A stretch of DNA of 64,000 nucleotides from Gammaproteobacteria bacterium. GTDB taxonomy: Bacteria > Pseudomonadota > Gammaproteobacteria > Steroidobacterales > GCA-2729495. A program made the position numbers and the translations under genes. How positions within the stretch are numbered: position 1 is the first letter of the stretch; the number at the start of each line of letters is the position of its first letter. A model generated the notes under the pieces. It worked only from the letters and a program-made list of their open reading frames with translations, was not told where the DNA came from and searched no databases. The stretch covers positions 62,001 to 126,000 of the forward strand of contig JAAERX010000051.1 of the NCBI GenBank assembly GCA_024229935.1. Direction: 5' to 3'. Positions 35,048 through 44,157 of the stretch are shown one piece after another.

Positions 35048-36151
35048 ATGCCTGCGACTTTACAAAATAAGCTGGAAAATGTTCTTGCTGAGACCCTTGT
35101 TCCATGGACGGGTGAGCCTGTTGGGTCATCTGGTCTGGCCTCAATTATTGCAGAGGGGCTGCCTGAAGGGGGTGCTCCACAGCTAACCCTTACACTTGGT
35201 TACCCGGCTGAAAAGTCTGCTGAGCGCCTGATTGCGCTGCTCAAAGAGCGCATCCTTGAAGCAACAGGTAATAAAGATGTGGTTGTTGAGGTCAAGGCAG
35301 ATATTAAGTCCCATGCAGTACAGGGTACCCTGAGTCCGGTTACCGGAGTCCGCAATATTATTGTTGTGTCCTCAGCAAAAGGTGGAGTGGGGAAATCGAC
35401 CGTTGCGGTTAACCTGGCGCTGGCACTTAAACATGAAGGCGCAAAAGTTGGTGTACTTGATGCAGATATTTATGGGCCCAGCCAGCCCATAATGCTTGGT
35501 GTTGCCGGCGAACAGCCGATGAGTCGTGACGGTAAAACTTTTGAGCCGATTAAAGCCCATGGCATGCAAATGATTTCTATTGGTTGTCTGATTGATGATG
35601 AACAGCCGATGGTATGGCGAGGCCCGATGGTAACGCAGGCCCTTAATCAGTTGCTGTTTCAGACAAATTGGGATGATCTGGATTATCTTATTGTGGATAT
35701 GCCTCCAGGCACCGGTGATATTCAGTTAACACTAGGGCAGAAAGTGCCGGTTAGTGGTGCAGTTATTGTGACTACGCCACAGGATATCGCGCTCGCTGAT
35801 GCACTACGTGGATTGCGTATGTTTGAGAAGGTTAATATTCCTGTACTTGGGCTGGTTGAAAATATGAGTAGTTTTATGTGCCCGGGTTGTGGTGAGGTGA
35901 CAACATTATTTGGTGATGGTGGTGGGGTAAAAACTGCACAGGAAAACAATCTGGCGTTATTGGCAGAATTGCCTCTGGATATTCGTATTCGTCAGGAAAC
36001 GGATGGTGGTATACCAACTGTTATGGCCGAACCGGATTCACCTCTGGGGATAATTTTTCGTGATATGGCTTTGTATACTGTAGCAAAACTGGCAGAACGT
36101 CCGTGTGACTATAAGCGTGCATTTTCAGGGATCAAGGTAGAAGTGCAGTAG
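35048..36151 (+). CDS. mrp: Iron-sulfur carrier protein Mrp/ApbC
   Basis: A P-loop ATPase that carries and transfers Fe-S clusters. The 367-residue form has an N-terminal DUF59-like region (about 1-95), the deviant Walker A SSAKGGVGKSTVAVN, DMPPGTGDIQLTL, and the cluster-binding CPGC in the C-terminal part. I chose ATG 35048 because the open frame back to GTG 34928 adds 40 residues without family resemblance. It is upstream of dcd by 68 bases. Confidence 0.95.
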   Translation: MPATLQNKLENVLAETLVPWTGEPVGSSGLASIIAEGLPEGGAPQLTLTLGYPAEKSAERLIALLKERILEATGNKDVVVEVKADIKSHAVQGTLSPVTGVRNIIVVSSAKGGVGKSTVAVNLALALKHEGAKVGVLDADIYGPSQPIMLGVAGEQPMSRDGKTFEPIKAHGMQMISIGCLIDDEQPMVWRGPMVTQALNQLLFQTNWDDLDYLIVDMPPGTGDIQLTLGQKVPVSGAVIVTTPQDIALADALRGLRMFEKVNIPVLGLVENMSSFMCPGCGEVTTLFGDGGGVKTAQENNLALLAELPLDIRIRQETDGGIPTVMAEPDSPLGIIFRDMALYTVAKLAERPCDYKRAFSGIKVEVQ

Positions 36152-36219
36152 GCTTTATGTGGTAGCCAGAATAAGTTTTTAGCTTTAGGCATGATGTGTG
36201 CCCGATATAAGGAATTTGC

Positions 36220-36786
36220 ATGACAATTAAAGCGGATCATTGGATTCGGAACATGGCGCAGGATCACGGCATGATTGAACCGTTTGAGCCAGGTCAGGTG
36301 CGCTCTAATGATGGGGGGCGTATCGTGTCCTATGGCACCTCAAGTTATGGCTATGATGTGCGCTGTGCTGCTGATTTTAAAGTTTTTACGAACATCAATT
36401 CTACAATTGTCGACCCAAAGGCATTTGATGAAAATAGTTTCGTTGATATAGCGACAGATGTTTGTGTTATTCCACCAAATTCATTTGCGCTTGCCCGAAC
36501 AGTTGAGTACTTTCGCATTCCGCGTAATGTGCTGACAGTGTGTCTTGGTAAGTCAACCTATGCTCGTTGTGGAATAATTGTAAACGTCACCCCACTGGAG
36601 CCAGAGTGGGAAGGGCATGTCACACTTGAGTTTTCCAATACCACGCCACTCCCTGCAAAAATCTATGCCAATGAGGGTGTTGCACAGATGCTCTTTTTTG
36701 AATCTGATGAAGAGTGTGAGACATCTTATGCGGACAGGGGTGGTAAGTACCAAGGGCAACAGGGCGTTACACTGCCAAAGACTTAG
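36220..36786 (+). CDS. dcd: dCTP deaminase
   Basis: Deaminates dCTP to dUTP, the route to dTTP in gammaproteobacteria; a trimer. The 188-residue length is standard. Conserved segments are [13 protein letters not shown], the substrate-binding [19 protein letters not shown] with catalytic Glu in [11 protein letters not shown], and the C-terminal lid region [11 protein letters not shown]. It follows mrp. Its stop overlaps the stop of the convergent DUF3108 gene by 4 bases. Confidence 0.97.
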   Translation: MTIKADHWIRNMAQDHGMIEPFEPGQVRSNDGGRIVSYGTSSYGYDVRCAADFKVFTNINSTIVDPKAFDENSFVDIATDVCVIPPNSFALARTVEYFRIPRNVLTVCLGKSTYARCGIIVNVTPLEPEWEGHVTLEFSNTTPLPAKIYANEGVAQMLFFESDEECETSYADRGGKYQGQQGVTLPKT

Positions 36787-37526
36787 TTAGTGCCTATTGG
36801 GGTCAGACTGTAGTCAGTTAATACTGATGTGACCTTTGTTTTGCCGCGCTTTTGCTGCTCAATACGTACGGCTAGATAATTAGCCTCGGGGGCATACCAG
36901 ATAAGGGTGCTGCGTGATGAGCCTGCTCTTTGACGTTTAAATTTCAGGGTTTTAAATTTCCCGGCCGGGACTTCAATCTGTTCTTTACCCATTAATTCAA
37001 AGTTATAAGTTTTGATCTCGTTATCGTCGGCAATTTCATATGTGCCGGGCATTTGGCCGGCACGCAGTGCCAGAATTGCGACTATGTCTGCACTAAGGCG
37101 GTCCAGTGTTGAGGAATTAATTGGATAGCTTACTTTCTGACCTTCATGTTGGGTGTGTGCAACACCCGCTGCTAAATCAAATTGTATATCTGTTTCACTG
37201 TCTTCATTATTCATTCCATTGTCTAGGTAGTAATGAATAGGCTGAACTTCTCCCTCAATGTATTTAAAGCGACTTGTTTCTTTGGCTGTATCAGAAAGTA
37301 CAATACGTGCCGCACCACGTGCATTAGTATGTGCCGAATAAATATATTCATCAGGTTTGTCTGTTGACCGTAAATCAAGCAATACCTTGCCTGAAAAAAT
37401 TGAATATTTAAGTTTGTATTCTGCATGAAAGCCGGGGATTTCTTGCCCGGGAGCGGCGGCATTTGCTGAGATAAAATAAAGGGTAATAATGCTGACGGAA
37501 GCGCTTCTTAGTAGCAGCTTAAACAT
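36783..37526 (-). CDS. DUF3108 exported protein
   Basis: A 247-residue periplasmic protein with a signal peptide that ends near SANAA. The DUF3108 pattern is clear: [20 protein letters not shown], a central TDIQFDLA, and the C-terminal [23 protein letters not shown] stretch in two parts. The fold is probably a beta-rich, lipid-associated type and the function is unknown. I favour ATG 37526 over ATG 37532, as GAG sits at a better distance. It is last in a purM-purN-DUF3108 operon, one base after purN. Confidence 0.85.
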   Translation of the reverse strand: MFKLLLRSASVSIITLYFISANAAAPGQEIPGFHAEYKLKYSIFSGKVLLDLRSTDKPDEYIYSAHTNARGAARIVLSDTAKETSRFKYIEGEVQPIHYYLDNGMNNEDSETDIQFDLAAGVAHTQHEGQKVSYPINSSTLDRLSADIVAILALRAGQMPGTYEIADDNEIKTYNFELMGKEQIEVPAGKFKTLKFKRQRAGSSRSTLIWYAPEANYLAVRIEQQKRGKTKVTSVLTDYSLTPIGTN

Positions 37527-37532
37527 ATGCAT

Positions 37533-38192
37533 TTACTCAATCTCGTTAATAATAAAAGGTTTAGTGAGAATCTTTCCGTCTACTGAGGCCTGGCCGTCAC
37601 CATATGTAATGCGTCCTTCGGTAAACCAGTTGATTGCCTGTGGGTAAATAATGTATTCACCTTGTTGAACACGGGCTTGTAATGCTGCTTCTGTTTCATT
37701 GGCCGTAATTTTTACTCTGTATTGCAGTATAGGTGGTCCTGCATCCAGTTCCGGGACTACAAAGTGTACTGTAGAGCCGTGCCATATTTCACCGGCTGCT
37801 AATGCCCGTGCATAGGTATTTAGACCAGGGTAGGCAGGTAGTAATGATGGGTGCACATTCAGTAGTTTGCCTTCATAGGCATTGACTGTAGCCTCCGCGA
37901 GAATGCGCATGTAGCCAGCTAAGACTATAAGATCAGGATGCAGCTTTGTGAGTAAAGCTGTTAATGCTGCATCGAAGCTCTTACGAGATTTATGGCTCTT
38001 ATAGTCAATAATTTCAGTATGAATGTGAGCTTTAGCAGCACGCTGCAGGCCATAGGCATCAGGCCGGTCACTAATAACCCCAACTATATCGATATTGAGC
38101 TCGCCCTTAGCCTGTGAGTCAATAATAGCCTGCAGGTTGGTGCCGCTGCCTGATATAAGAATGAGTACTCGTGTGCGCTCAGTACTGCTCAT
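37533..38192 (-). CDS. purN: Phosphoribosylglycinamide formyltransferase 1
   Basis: Transfers the formyl group from 10-formyl-THF to GAR in purine synthesis. The 219-residue product has LISGSGTNLQAI for phosphate binding, the catalytic LLNVHPSLLPAYPG with Asn and His, and STVHFVVPELDAGPPILQ with catalytic Asp. I chose ATG 38192; the frame extends to 38240 into purM but without family sequence. It lies 22 bases after purM, the usual purM-purN pair. Confidence 0.96.
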   Translation of the reverse strand: MSSTERTRVLILISGSGTNLQAIIDSQAKGELNIDIVGVISDRPDAYGLQRAAKAHIHTEIIDYKSHKSRKSFDAALTALLTKLHPDLIVLAGYMRILAEATVNAYEGKLLNVHPSLLPAYPGLNTYARALAAGEIWHGSTVHFVVPELDAGPPILQYRVKITANETEAALQARVQQGEYIIYPQAINWFTEGRITYGDGQASVDGKILTKPFIINEIE

Positions 38193-38214
38193 GTATAAAT
38201 ATTTTGGCTTGGTT

Positions 38215-39249
38215 TCATGAGTTAATTTGTACCTGGCCACTGCCGCTAATAATTGTGCCTATCAGGTATGCCTTTTCTCCGCTTGCCTGTAGACAGCTTA
38301 ATGCATCATCTGCACTGTCACTTGGAACAATAACCATCATGCCAATGCCGCAGTTAAAGGTGCGTAGTAGTTCTGCTTCTTCTACATTGCCCTGTTCCTG
38401 CAGCCATTTGAATATTGCAGGGCGCTCCCATGCACTGATATTTACAACAGCATCAATATCGTTATTAAGTACCCGCACCAGATTTTCAGGAATACCGCCG
38501 CCAGTAATATGTGCGAGGCCATGTATGGTTGATGTTTTTATCAAATTCAGTAATGAGCGCACATAAATACGTGTGGGTGTAAGCAGTTTTTCACCCAGAG
38601 TGCTGTCTTCCCAGGCTGAGTCAGCTGTTGCATTGCTGGACTCAAGGATATTTCGTATCAGTGAGTAACCATTTGAATGCGGACCAGAGGATGCAAGCCC
38701 AATAATGCTGTCACCTGGACTTATTTTGCTGCCATCAATGATATCAGGCTTATCTATAATGCCCACACAAAAGCCGGCAAGGTCATAGTCATCAGTAGCA
38801 TACATGCCGGGTAATTCTGCAGTTTCACCGCCTATAAGTGCCGCACCAGCCTGTTTACAGCCTTCGGCAATACCGCTGATGACAGCGGCTGCAGTATCCT
38901 CATCCAGATGGCCACAGCCATAATAATCCAGGAAGAATAAGGGTTCTGCACCTGCAACAATCACGTCATTCACACACATCGCAACCAGATCAATGCCGAC
39001 GGTGTTATGGATATTCAGGTCTATTGCCAGCCGTAATTTAGTACCGACCCCATCAGTGCCTGAAACCAGCACAGGTTCACTCAATTTTTTAGTGGCCAGC
39101 TCAAATAAACCACCAAAGCCACCTATGCCGCCCAGTACCTCGGGTCGACGGGTTGCTTTAACCAGTGGTTTAATGCGCTCGACCAGTCGGTTGCCGGCAT
39201 CAATATCTACACCGGCATCCCGGTAAGTAGCTGATTTAGTTTGATTCAT
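38215..39249 (-). CDS. purM: Phosphoribosylformylglycinamidine cyclo-ligase (AIR synthetase)
   Basis: An ATP-dependent ring-closing step of purine synthesis. At 344 residues it is of standard length. Diagnostic stretches are [12 protein letters not shown] at the N-terminus, [39 protein letters not shown], and [11 protein letters not shown]. It is first in the minus-strand operon purM-purN-DUF3108 and divergent from the DUF2066 gene at 39379. Confidence 0.98.
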   Translation of the reverse strand: MNQTKSATYRDAGVDIDAGNRLVERIKPLVKATRRPEVLGGIGGFGGLFELATKKLSEPVLVSGTDGVGTKLRLAIDLNIHNTVGIDLVAMCVNDVIVAGAEPLFFLDYYGCGHLDEDTAAAVISGIAEGCKQAGAALIGGETAELPGMYATDDYDLAGFCVGIIDKPDIIDGSKISPGDSIIGLASSGPHSNGYSLIRNILESSNATADSAWEDSTLGEKLLTPTRIYVRSLLNLIKTSTIHGLAHITGGGIPENLVRVLNNDIDAVVNISAWERPAIFKWLQEQGNVEEAELLRTFNCGIGMMVIVPSDSADDALSCLQASGEKAYLIGTIISGSGQVQINS

Positions 39250-39365
39250 ATCTTATTACTTTCCTTGCCGACTTCCCTTGTCGATTCCTTTTACCTATTT
39301 TTTGTCGGTTGCTGCCGGTTTGTCTGGAAAAACTTAAAGACATGAGCACGGTGGCAGCGCAACGG

Positions 39366-39371
39366 TATAAT
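39366..39371 (+). promoter_or_regulatory. Candidate -10 box very close to the DUF2066 start
   Basis: A perfect TATAAT lies only 7 bases before ATG 39379. If used, transcription would start at or next to the start codon, giving a leaderless or nearly leaderless mRNA. There is no Shine-Dalgarno sequence upstream of ATG 39379, which fits. The -35 region at the right distance (TGAGCA, 17-base gap) is weak. Confidence 0.4.
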
Positions 39372-39378
39372 AAATTAA

Positions 39379-40476
39379 ATGAGCATGCTTAGAGAGAAGA
39401 ATCTGTCAGTAATTTCAAACAGTCTCCTGTCACTGTTACTTAGCCTGATTAGTGGAGTGTGTCTGCTGGTTGGCACAGCTGCTGCTGCACGGGTTGATAA
39501 CCTGTATAGCGCAACGGTGAGTTTGCCTGAAAAGGGTGCACAGCCTTTGGATGAGGCCTTTGAGCGGGCGCTGGGTCAGGTACTGGTAAAGCTTACCGGG
39601 TTGCCTGAGGCAGGTCGTGATGCGGCCCGTGCTGGCTTATTGCCAAACCCGGCGAGTCTTGTCCAGCAGTACAGCAGGCTGCCAGGTAATCAGCTAAATG
39701 CGCAGTTTGATGCTAAAGCCATACGTGCTGCGCTTGATTCAGCAGGGTTACCGGTCTGGGGCGTAAACAGGCCACTGGTTGCCGTATGGCTTGCCATAGA
39801 TTTTGGTGGTGCTAAGCGGGTTATTTTGTCAGATGCTTCGGGTAGTCCCGCAGGTAACTCCGATGAGATTGCTGTCTTAAGGGATGGGCTTGTACATTCA
39901 GCGGATGCGCGTGGCTTGCCTGTAGTATTGCCACTGGTTGATGCAGAAGACCTCGGTGGTGTCTCTTTTGCTGATATTTGGGGCAACTTCCAGGGTCCGG
40001 TTATGCAGGCATCACAGCGTTATGGTGCGGATGCAATTCTAATTGGACGTGCCAACAGCCTTGATATTACCGATGATCAGGTTCGCTGGACATTAACATC
40101 TGGGAGTGAGCAGGCATCCTGGCGTGGTGATATTGCAGCCGGGCCCGGGCAGGCTGCTGATTATCTTGCCCAGAGACTGGCAACATATGCAGACTCTGCT
40201 GATACCTTAAGGGTGCTGGTGAGGAATGTTGATACGCTGGAAAAGTATGGGCAGCTAAAAAATTATTTAAGTGCACTTAATATTGTGGAGCAGGCAGCAG
40301 TTGCTCGGGTCAATGCTGATCAGCTTGAATTTGATCTGATTGTGCGTGGTGATGTGCTACGTCTGGAAAGGGTGCTGAGTCGTAGTCGCTTATTGCGTCC
40401 GGCCAGCAGTGAAACCGATATGCTTGAGACAGGCCGATTACCAGACTTGGTTTATGCTTGGGTTGCAGACCCCTGA
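39379..40476 (+). CDS. DUF2066 domain protein, exported
   Basis: A 365-residue protein with a signal sequence (hydrophobic segment about 15-35, ending LVGTAAAARV). The N-terminal half, LYSATVSLPEKG then AFERALGQVLVKLTG, and the central VVLPLVDAEDLGGVSFADIWG match DUF2066, a family of unknown function that lies between purM and hda in many gammaproteobacteria. The protein is probably periplasmic. It is followed closely by the phosphatidyltransferase and hda on the same strand. Confidence 0.85.
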   Translation: MSMLREKNLSVISNSLLSLLLSLISGVCLLVGTAAAARVDNLYSATVSLPEKGAQPLDEAFERALGQVLVKLTGLPEAGRDAARAGLLPNPASLVQQYSRLPGNQLNAQFDAKAIRAALDSAGLPVWGVNRPLVAVWLAIDFGGAKRVILSDASGSPAGNSDEIAVLRDGLVHSADARGLPVVLPLVDAEDLGGVSFADIWGNFQGPVMQASQRYGADAILIGRANSLDITDDQVRWTLTSGSEQASWRGDIAAGPGQAADYLAQRLATYADSADTLRVLVRNVDTLEKYGQLKNYLSALNIVEQAAVARVNADQLEFDLIVRGDVLRLERVLSRSRLLRPASSETDMLETGRLPDLVYAWVADP

Positions 40477-40493
40477 GTATTTAGAGTGTGATC

Positions 40494-41054
40494 ATGAGTC
40501 CAAATCATCTTGCTTTGATTCCAAACCTGATTTGTATTGCGCGAATTTTGCTTACAGTACCTATTGTTATTTATCTTGTGAGTAGTAAATTTCAGTTGGC
40601 ACTGGTGCTGATTATGGTTGCCGGATTTTCGGATGGTCTTGATGGATTTCTGGCAAGACGGTATGGCTGGGTCAGTCGTATTGGTGGGCTCCTCGACCCT
40701 TTGGCAGACAAGCTATTGTTCGTGTCGGTGTTTGCAGCTTTAACCTGGATTGATCTTGTTCCTGTATGGTTGTTTGCCGTTGTTATTGGGCGTGATGTGA
40801 TCATAGTTGCTGGTGCCACTGCCTATGAGTTTCTTGTTGGTCCGTTAGAACCAAATCCATCCAGGGTAGGTAAGCTAAATACAGTTTTAGCTTTGTTGTA
40901 TCTCTTCTTTGTTATGACTTTTCAGATTTATGCATGGCCGCCAGAAGTTACAATTCTGGTGTGTGGCGCCGGCGTATTTGTGGTGAGTCTAGTGAGCGGG
41001 CTTGATTATGTGCTGACCTGGAGTCGGTTGGCACTGCAGGCAAAAGCGAGCTAA
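40494..41054 (+). CDS. CDP-alcohol phosphatidyltransferase family protein
   Basis: A membrane enzyme of 186 residues with about five transmembrane segments. The CDP-alcohol signature D-x2-DG-x2-AR-x8-G-x3-D-x3-D is complete in SDGLDGFLARRYGW plus GGLLDPLADK. The family includes phosphatidylglycerophosphate synthase PgsA and cardiolipin synthases; the short length and sequence are compatible with PgsA-like activity but do not prove it. ATG 40494 is preferred to GTG 40488. It lies between DUF2066 and hda, a conserved arrangement. Confidence 0.88.
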   Translation: MSPNHLALIPNLICIARILLTVPIVIYLVSSKFQLALVLIMVAGFSDGLDGFLARRYGWVSRIGGLLDPLADKLLFVSVFAALTWIDLVPVWLFAVVIGRDVIIVAGATAYEFLVGPLEPNPSRVGKLNTVLALLYLFFVMTFQIYAWPPEVTILVCGAGVFVVSLVSGLDYVLTWSRLALQAKAS

Positions 41055-41064
41055 AGGAACAGGT

Positions 41065-41760
41065 ATGCAGCAACTTGCGCTTGATTTGAAACTTGCAGAT
41101 TTTGCGGTGTTTGATACTTTTTTTCCGGGTTCAAATAAAGTAGCACTGCATGCAGTGAGCAGGGTAGCAACTGAGACGGGTCAGCAGGTTGCATGGATAT
41201 GGGGGGCTGAGGGTAGTGGCCGTTCACATTTGTTGCAGGCTGCTGTAGCTGCTGCCACGACCACTGGTGCAGTATGTGCATGGTTGCCTCTGGCTGCAGG
41301 TGAGGGTTTGTCACCCGGTATGCTTGAGGGTATGGGGGGGCTGGATTTGCTGTGCGTTGATGACGTTGATGCAATTGCAGGGGATGGGGAATGGGAGCGG
41401 GCACTATTCAGTGTCTTTGAAGGTCTGCGTAACAATAATGGCAGGTTACTTGTCACTGCAGCGGCACCTGCAAATGAAGTGCCTTTTGACTTGCGTGACC
41501 TGGCATCAAGACTTGCATCAGGCCCAACCTGGAAGTTACAGGCTATGAATGATGCAGACCGACTTGCAGCTTTGCAGTTGCGTTCACGCTGGCGTGGTCT
41601 GGATTTGCCTGATGAGACCGGAGAGTTCTTATTGCGACGTGTGGAACGTAGTAGCGCAGCTTTATTTGCCTTGCTTGATGAGCTTGATCAGGCGGCATTA
41701 GCTGCACAACGACGATTAACTGTACCCTTTGTTAAATCGGTTCTTGAAAAAAGAGCATAG
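41065..41760 (+). CDS. hda: DnaA regulatory inactivator Hda
   Basis: A DnaA-like AAA+ protein of 231 residues that, with the sliding clamp, stimulates DnaA-ATP hydrolysis after initiation. The N-terminal clamp-binding motif is QLALDLKL. The Walker A is the Hda-type GAEGSGRSHLL, where the usual Lys is Arg, and the Walker B region reads LLCVDDVDAI. The DnaA DNA-binding domain is absent, as expected. It starts 10 bases after the phosphatidyltransferase and converges with the DUF2069 gene. Confidence 0.93.
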   Translation: MQQLALDLKLADFAVFDTFFPGSNKVALHAVSRVATETGQQVAWIWGAEGSGRSHLLQAAVAAATTTGAVCAWLPLAAGEGLSPGMLEGMGGLDLLCVDDVDAIAGDGEWERALFSVFEGLRNNNGRLLVTAAAPANEVPFDLRDLASRLASGPTWKLQAMNDADRLAALQLRSRWRGLDLPDETGEFLLRRVERSSAALFALLDELDQAALAAQRRLTVPFVKSVLEKRA

Positions 41761-41794
41761 TTTTTTGCAGTCTGTATTTTCTGGCACAACACAA

Positions 41795-42127
41795 TCAGGG
41801 GTTGCGTCTGCCTGCATCCAGGGCAGTAAAAAAATTACCAATAGAAATAATTGCAAGAGCCATGCCGGAGTTAAGTGCACCCAGCGTGGCAACTACTTCC
41901 ATGATGCCAATGACTGCATAGGGAATCATAATAAGGGCAGTAATGCCGGACCAGTTACGAATTTTTCGTCCAGTGGCGTAGAGTAGTAAAGCAGGTATAC
42001 CTGAGCCGAAAATAATTGACCATACTGTGCCCAGGCTCGTTGTGTTTATGAGAAGCCACCAGGGCATTATTAGGCTAAGCGCAAGCAATCCTGCAATAAG
42101 CAATTTATAAGTCAGGTTTTTCTTCAT
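41795..42127 (-). CDS. DUF2069 small membrane protein
   Basis: A 110-residue protein with three or four hydrophobic segments, starting MKKNLTYKLL and containing the LPALLLYATGRKIRNW-like region and YAVIGIMEV of DUF2069. The function is unknown. It is 2 bases downstream of wrbA in the same operon, as in Pseudomonas, where DUF2069-wrbA-arsC cluster near hda. Confidence 0.85.
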   Translation of the reverse strand: MKKNLTYKLLIAGLLALSLIMPWWLLINTTSLGTVWSIIFGSGIPALLLYATGRKIRNWSGITALIMIPYAVIGIMEVVATLGALNSGMALAIISIGNFFTALDAGRRNP

Positions 42128-42129
42128 TA

Positions 42130-42744
<615 letters not shown>

Positions 42745-43092
42745 TTAGAGTATTTCCAGTACGTTTTCTGGTGGTCGGCCGATGCAGGCGCCTTTGTCAG
42801 TAATGACCACAGGTCGCTGAATAACGCTGGGGTGTGTGCTGAGCCAGTTAGTCAGAGCAGAATCATCCATGTTAACTAATTGCTCAGCTGCAGCTTTGTA
42901 ATCTTCTTCACCTTTACGCATGAGTTCACGTGTTGTTATGCCTAGTTTGGTGGTGATCTCAGATAGCTGAGTCACATCAGGTGGGTGCTGCAAGTATTCA
43001 ACTATAGTGGGTGTTATGCCCTGTTCTTCCAGTAAAGCAAGGGTCTGGCGTGACTTGGAGCAACGTGGGTTGTGGTAGATAGTTACATTCAT
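42745..43092 (-). CDS. arsC: Arsenate reductase (glutaredoxin type)
   Basis: A 115-residue protein of the ArsC/Spx family. The catalytic Cys is in YHNPRCSKSRQTL at residue 11, and the three Arg residues for oxyanion binding (RKGE, RPVV and GRPP) are present. Full-length E. coli ArsC is about 141 residues, so this belongs to the shorter chromosomal group, often of unclear arsenate activity. No arsR or arsB is present. It is upstream of wrbA by 15 bases. Confidence 0.9.
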   Translation of the reverse strand: MNVTIYHNPRCSKSRQTLALLEEQGITPTIVEYLQHPPDVTQLSEITTKLGITTRELMRKGEEDYKAAAEQLVNMDDSALTNWLSTHPSVIQRPVVITDKGACIGRPPENVLEIL

Positions 43093-43255
43093 GGGGAAAT
43101 ACTTCTGGATAATAGGTTAGGGGATGCTGTTGAGATTAACGTTAATATTCTAGCCTTAAATACAAGGACAAACATGATGCTGAGCTGCCCTGATATAGTG
43201 CATTCAGTGCATGGTCCTGGAAATACGCCTTAGGGAGGCGGTAAAACGATAACTT

Positions 43256-43531
43256 ATGGTAGCAAGACAATTTTTTATTGCCGGGTATGTGCAGGGTGTA
43301 TTTTTTCGTTCCAGTACACAAGCTGAAGCAGAACGGCTGGGGCTTATTGGCTGGGCGGTGAATCTGGACGATGGTCGGGTAGAAGTTCTTGCTGTGGGCT
43401 CTGCCTCTGGAATTGTTGAGCTTGCCATGTGGCTGGAGCATGGCCCGTCTGGTGCACGGGTAGATTCAATTGAATCAGAACATGCAGATGCAGGTAATTA
43501 TGAGGATTTACAGGGTTTTCGTTGTGGTTAG
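43256..43531 (+). CDS. acyP: Acylphosphatase
   Basis: Hydrolyses acyl phosphates such as 1,3-bisphosphoglycerate or carbamoyl phosphate. It is 91 residues with the classical signature VQGVFFRSSTQ holding the catalytic Arg and GWAVNLDDGRVEV holding the catalytic Asn. The start is ATG 43256. It converges with the lytic transglycosylase gene, with 11 bases between stops. Confidence 0.96.
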   Translation: MVARQFFIAGYVQGVFFRSSTQAEAERLGLIGWAVNLDDGRVEVLAVGSASGIVELAMWLEHGPSGARVDSIESEHADAGNYEDLQGFRCG

Positions 43532-43542
43532 CTAAGTAGCTG

Positions 43543-44157
43543 CTACTGCCTGAACCAGTGTGTGCTCAGTCGCCCCATTACACGTTCGGGATACCAGGTT
43601 TGACCTGTACTGCCGTTATAGCGCGCAAGTGCTGGTGAGAATTCATTATTCTCCATATCCATGTAATAGCGCAGTATTGTGCAGCCTATGCGTAGATTTG
43701 TCTGTATATCAAAGAGGTTATCATCAGGTCGATCAAGTTCATTAAGCCAGAACGGCATAACCTGCATCAGGCCGCGCGCACCTGCAGGTGAAATGGCGAA
43801 ACGATCAAATGCACTTTCAATATCAATAACGGCAAGTATCAGTTCAGGCGGTAGGTCAACACGTTGTGATTCTTGATGAATATACTGCAGAATTTCGACC
43901 CGTTCATTGGGGTCAGGAATATGCTGTTCCAGACGGAGCGCCATATCAGTAAGCCATACTGTGGCATCAAATTTATCAGCAAAACTATGGGTATCAGTAA
44001 TAGCCAGTTGCAAACGCTCTTTCAGAGCCGGGTCGACTTCTGATGCAGATATGGGGAATGCAGTCAGAGCAAATAACAGTAAGCCCAGGCATGCTGAGAA
44101 CCTGTTGTAGTTAATTTTTGCTCTGAATTTGTGTGCCAATAAAGCTCTCAATGTCAT
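43543..44157 (-). CDS. SLT-type lytic transglycosylase
   Basis: A 204-residue peptidoglycan hydrolase. A signal peptide (hydrophobic about 22-38, ending PISASE) leads to an SLT domain with the catalytic Glu in IDIESAFDRFAISPAGARG, and the family motifs GLMQVMPFW, NLRIGCTILRYYM and ALARYNG. It should be periplasmic. The ATG start at 44157 overlaps the end of proS by 47 bases; a TTG within the overlap is possible as a shorter start. This proS-transglycosylase-acylphosphatase neighbourhood is also known from Pseudomonas. Confidence 0.93.
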   Translation of the reverse strand: MTLRALLAHKFRAKINYNRFSACLGLLLFALTAFPISASEVDPALKERLQLAITDTHSFADKFDATVWLTDMALRLEQHIPDPNERVEILQYIHQESQRVDLPPELILAVIDIESAFDRFAISPAGARGLMQVMPFWLNELDRPDDNLFDIQTNLRIGCTILRYYMDMENNEFSPALARYNGSTGQTWYPERVMGRLSTHWFRQ

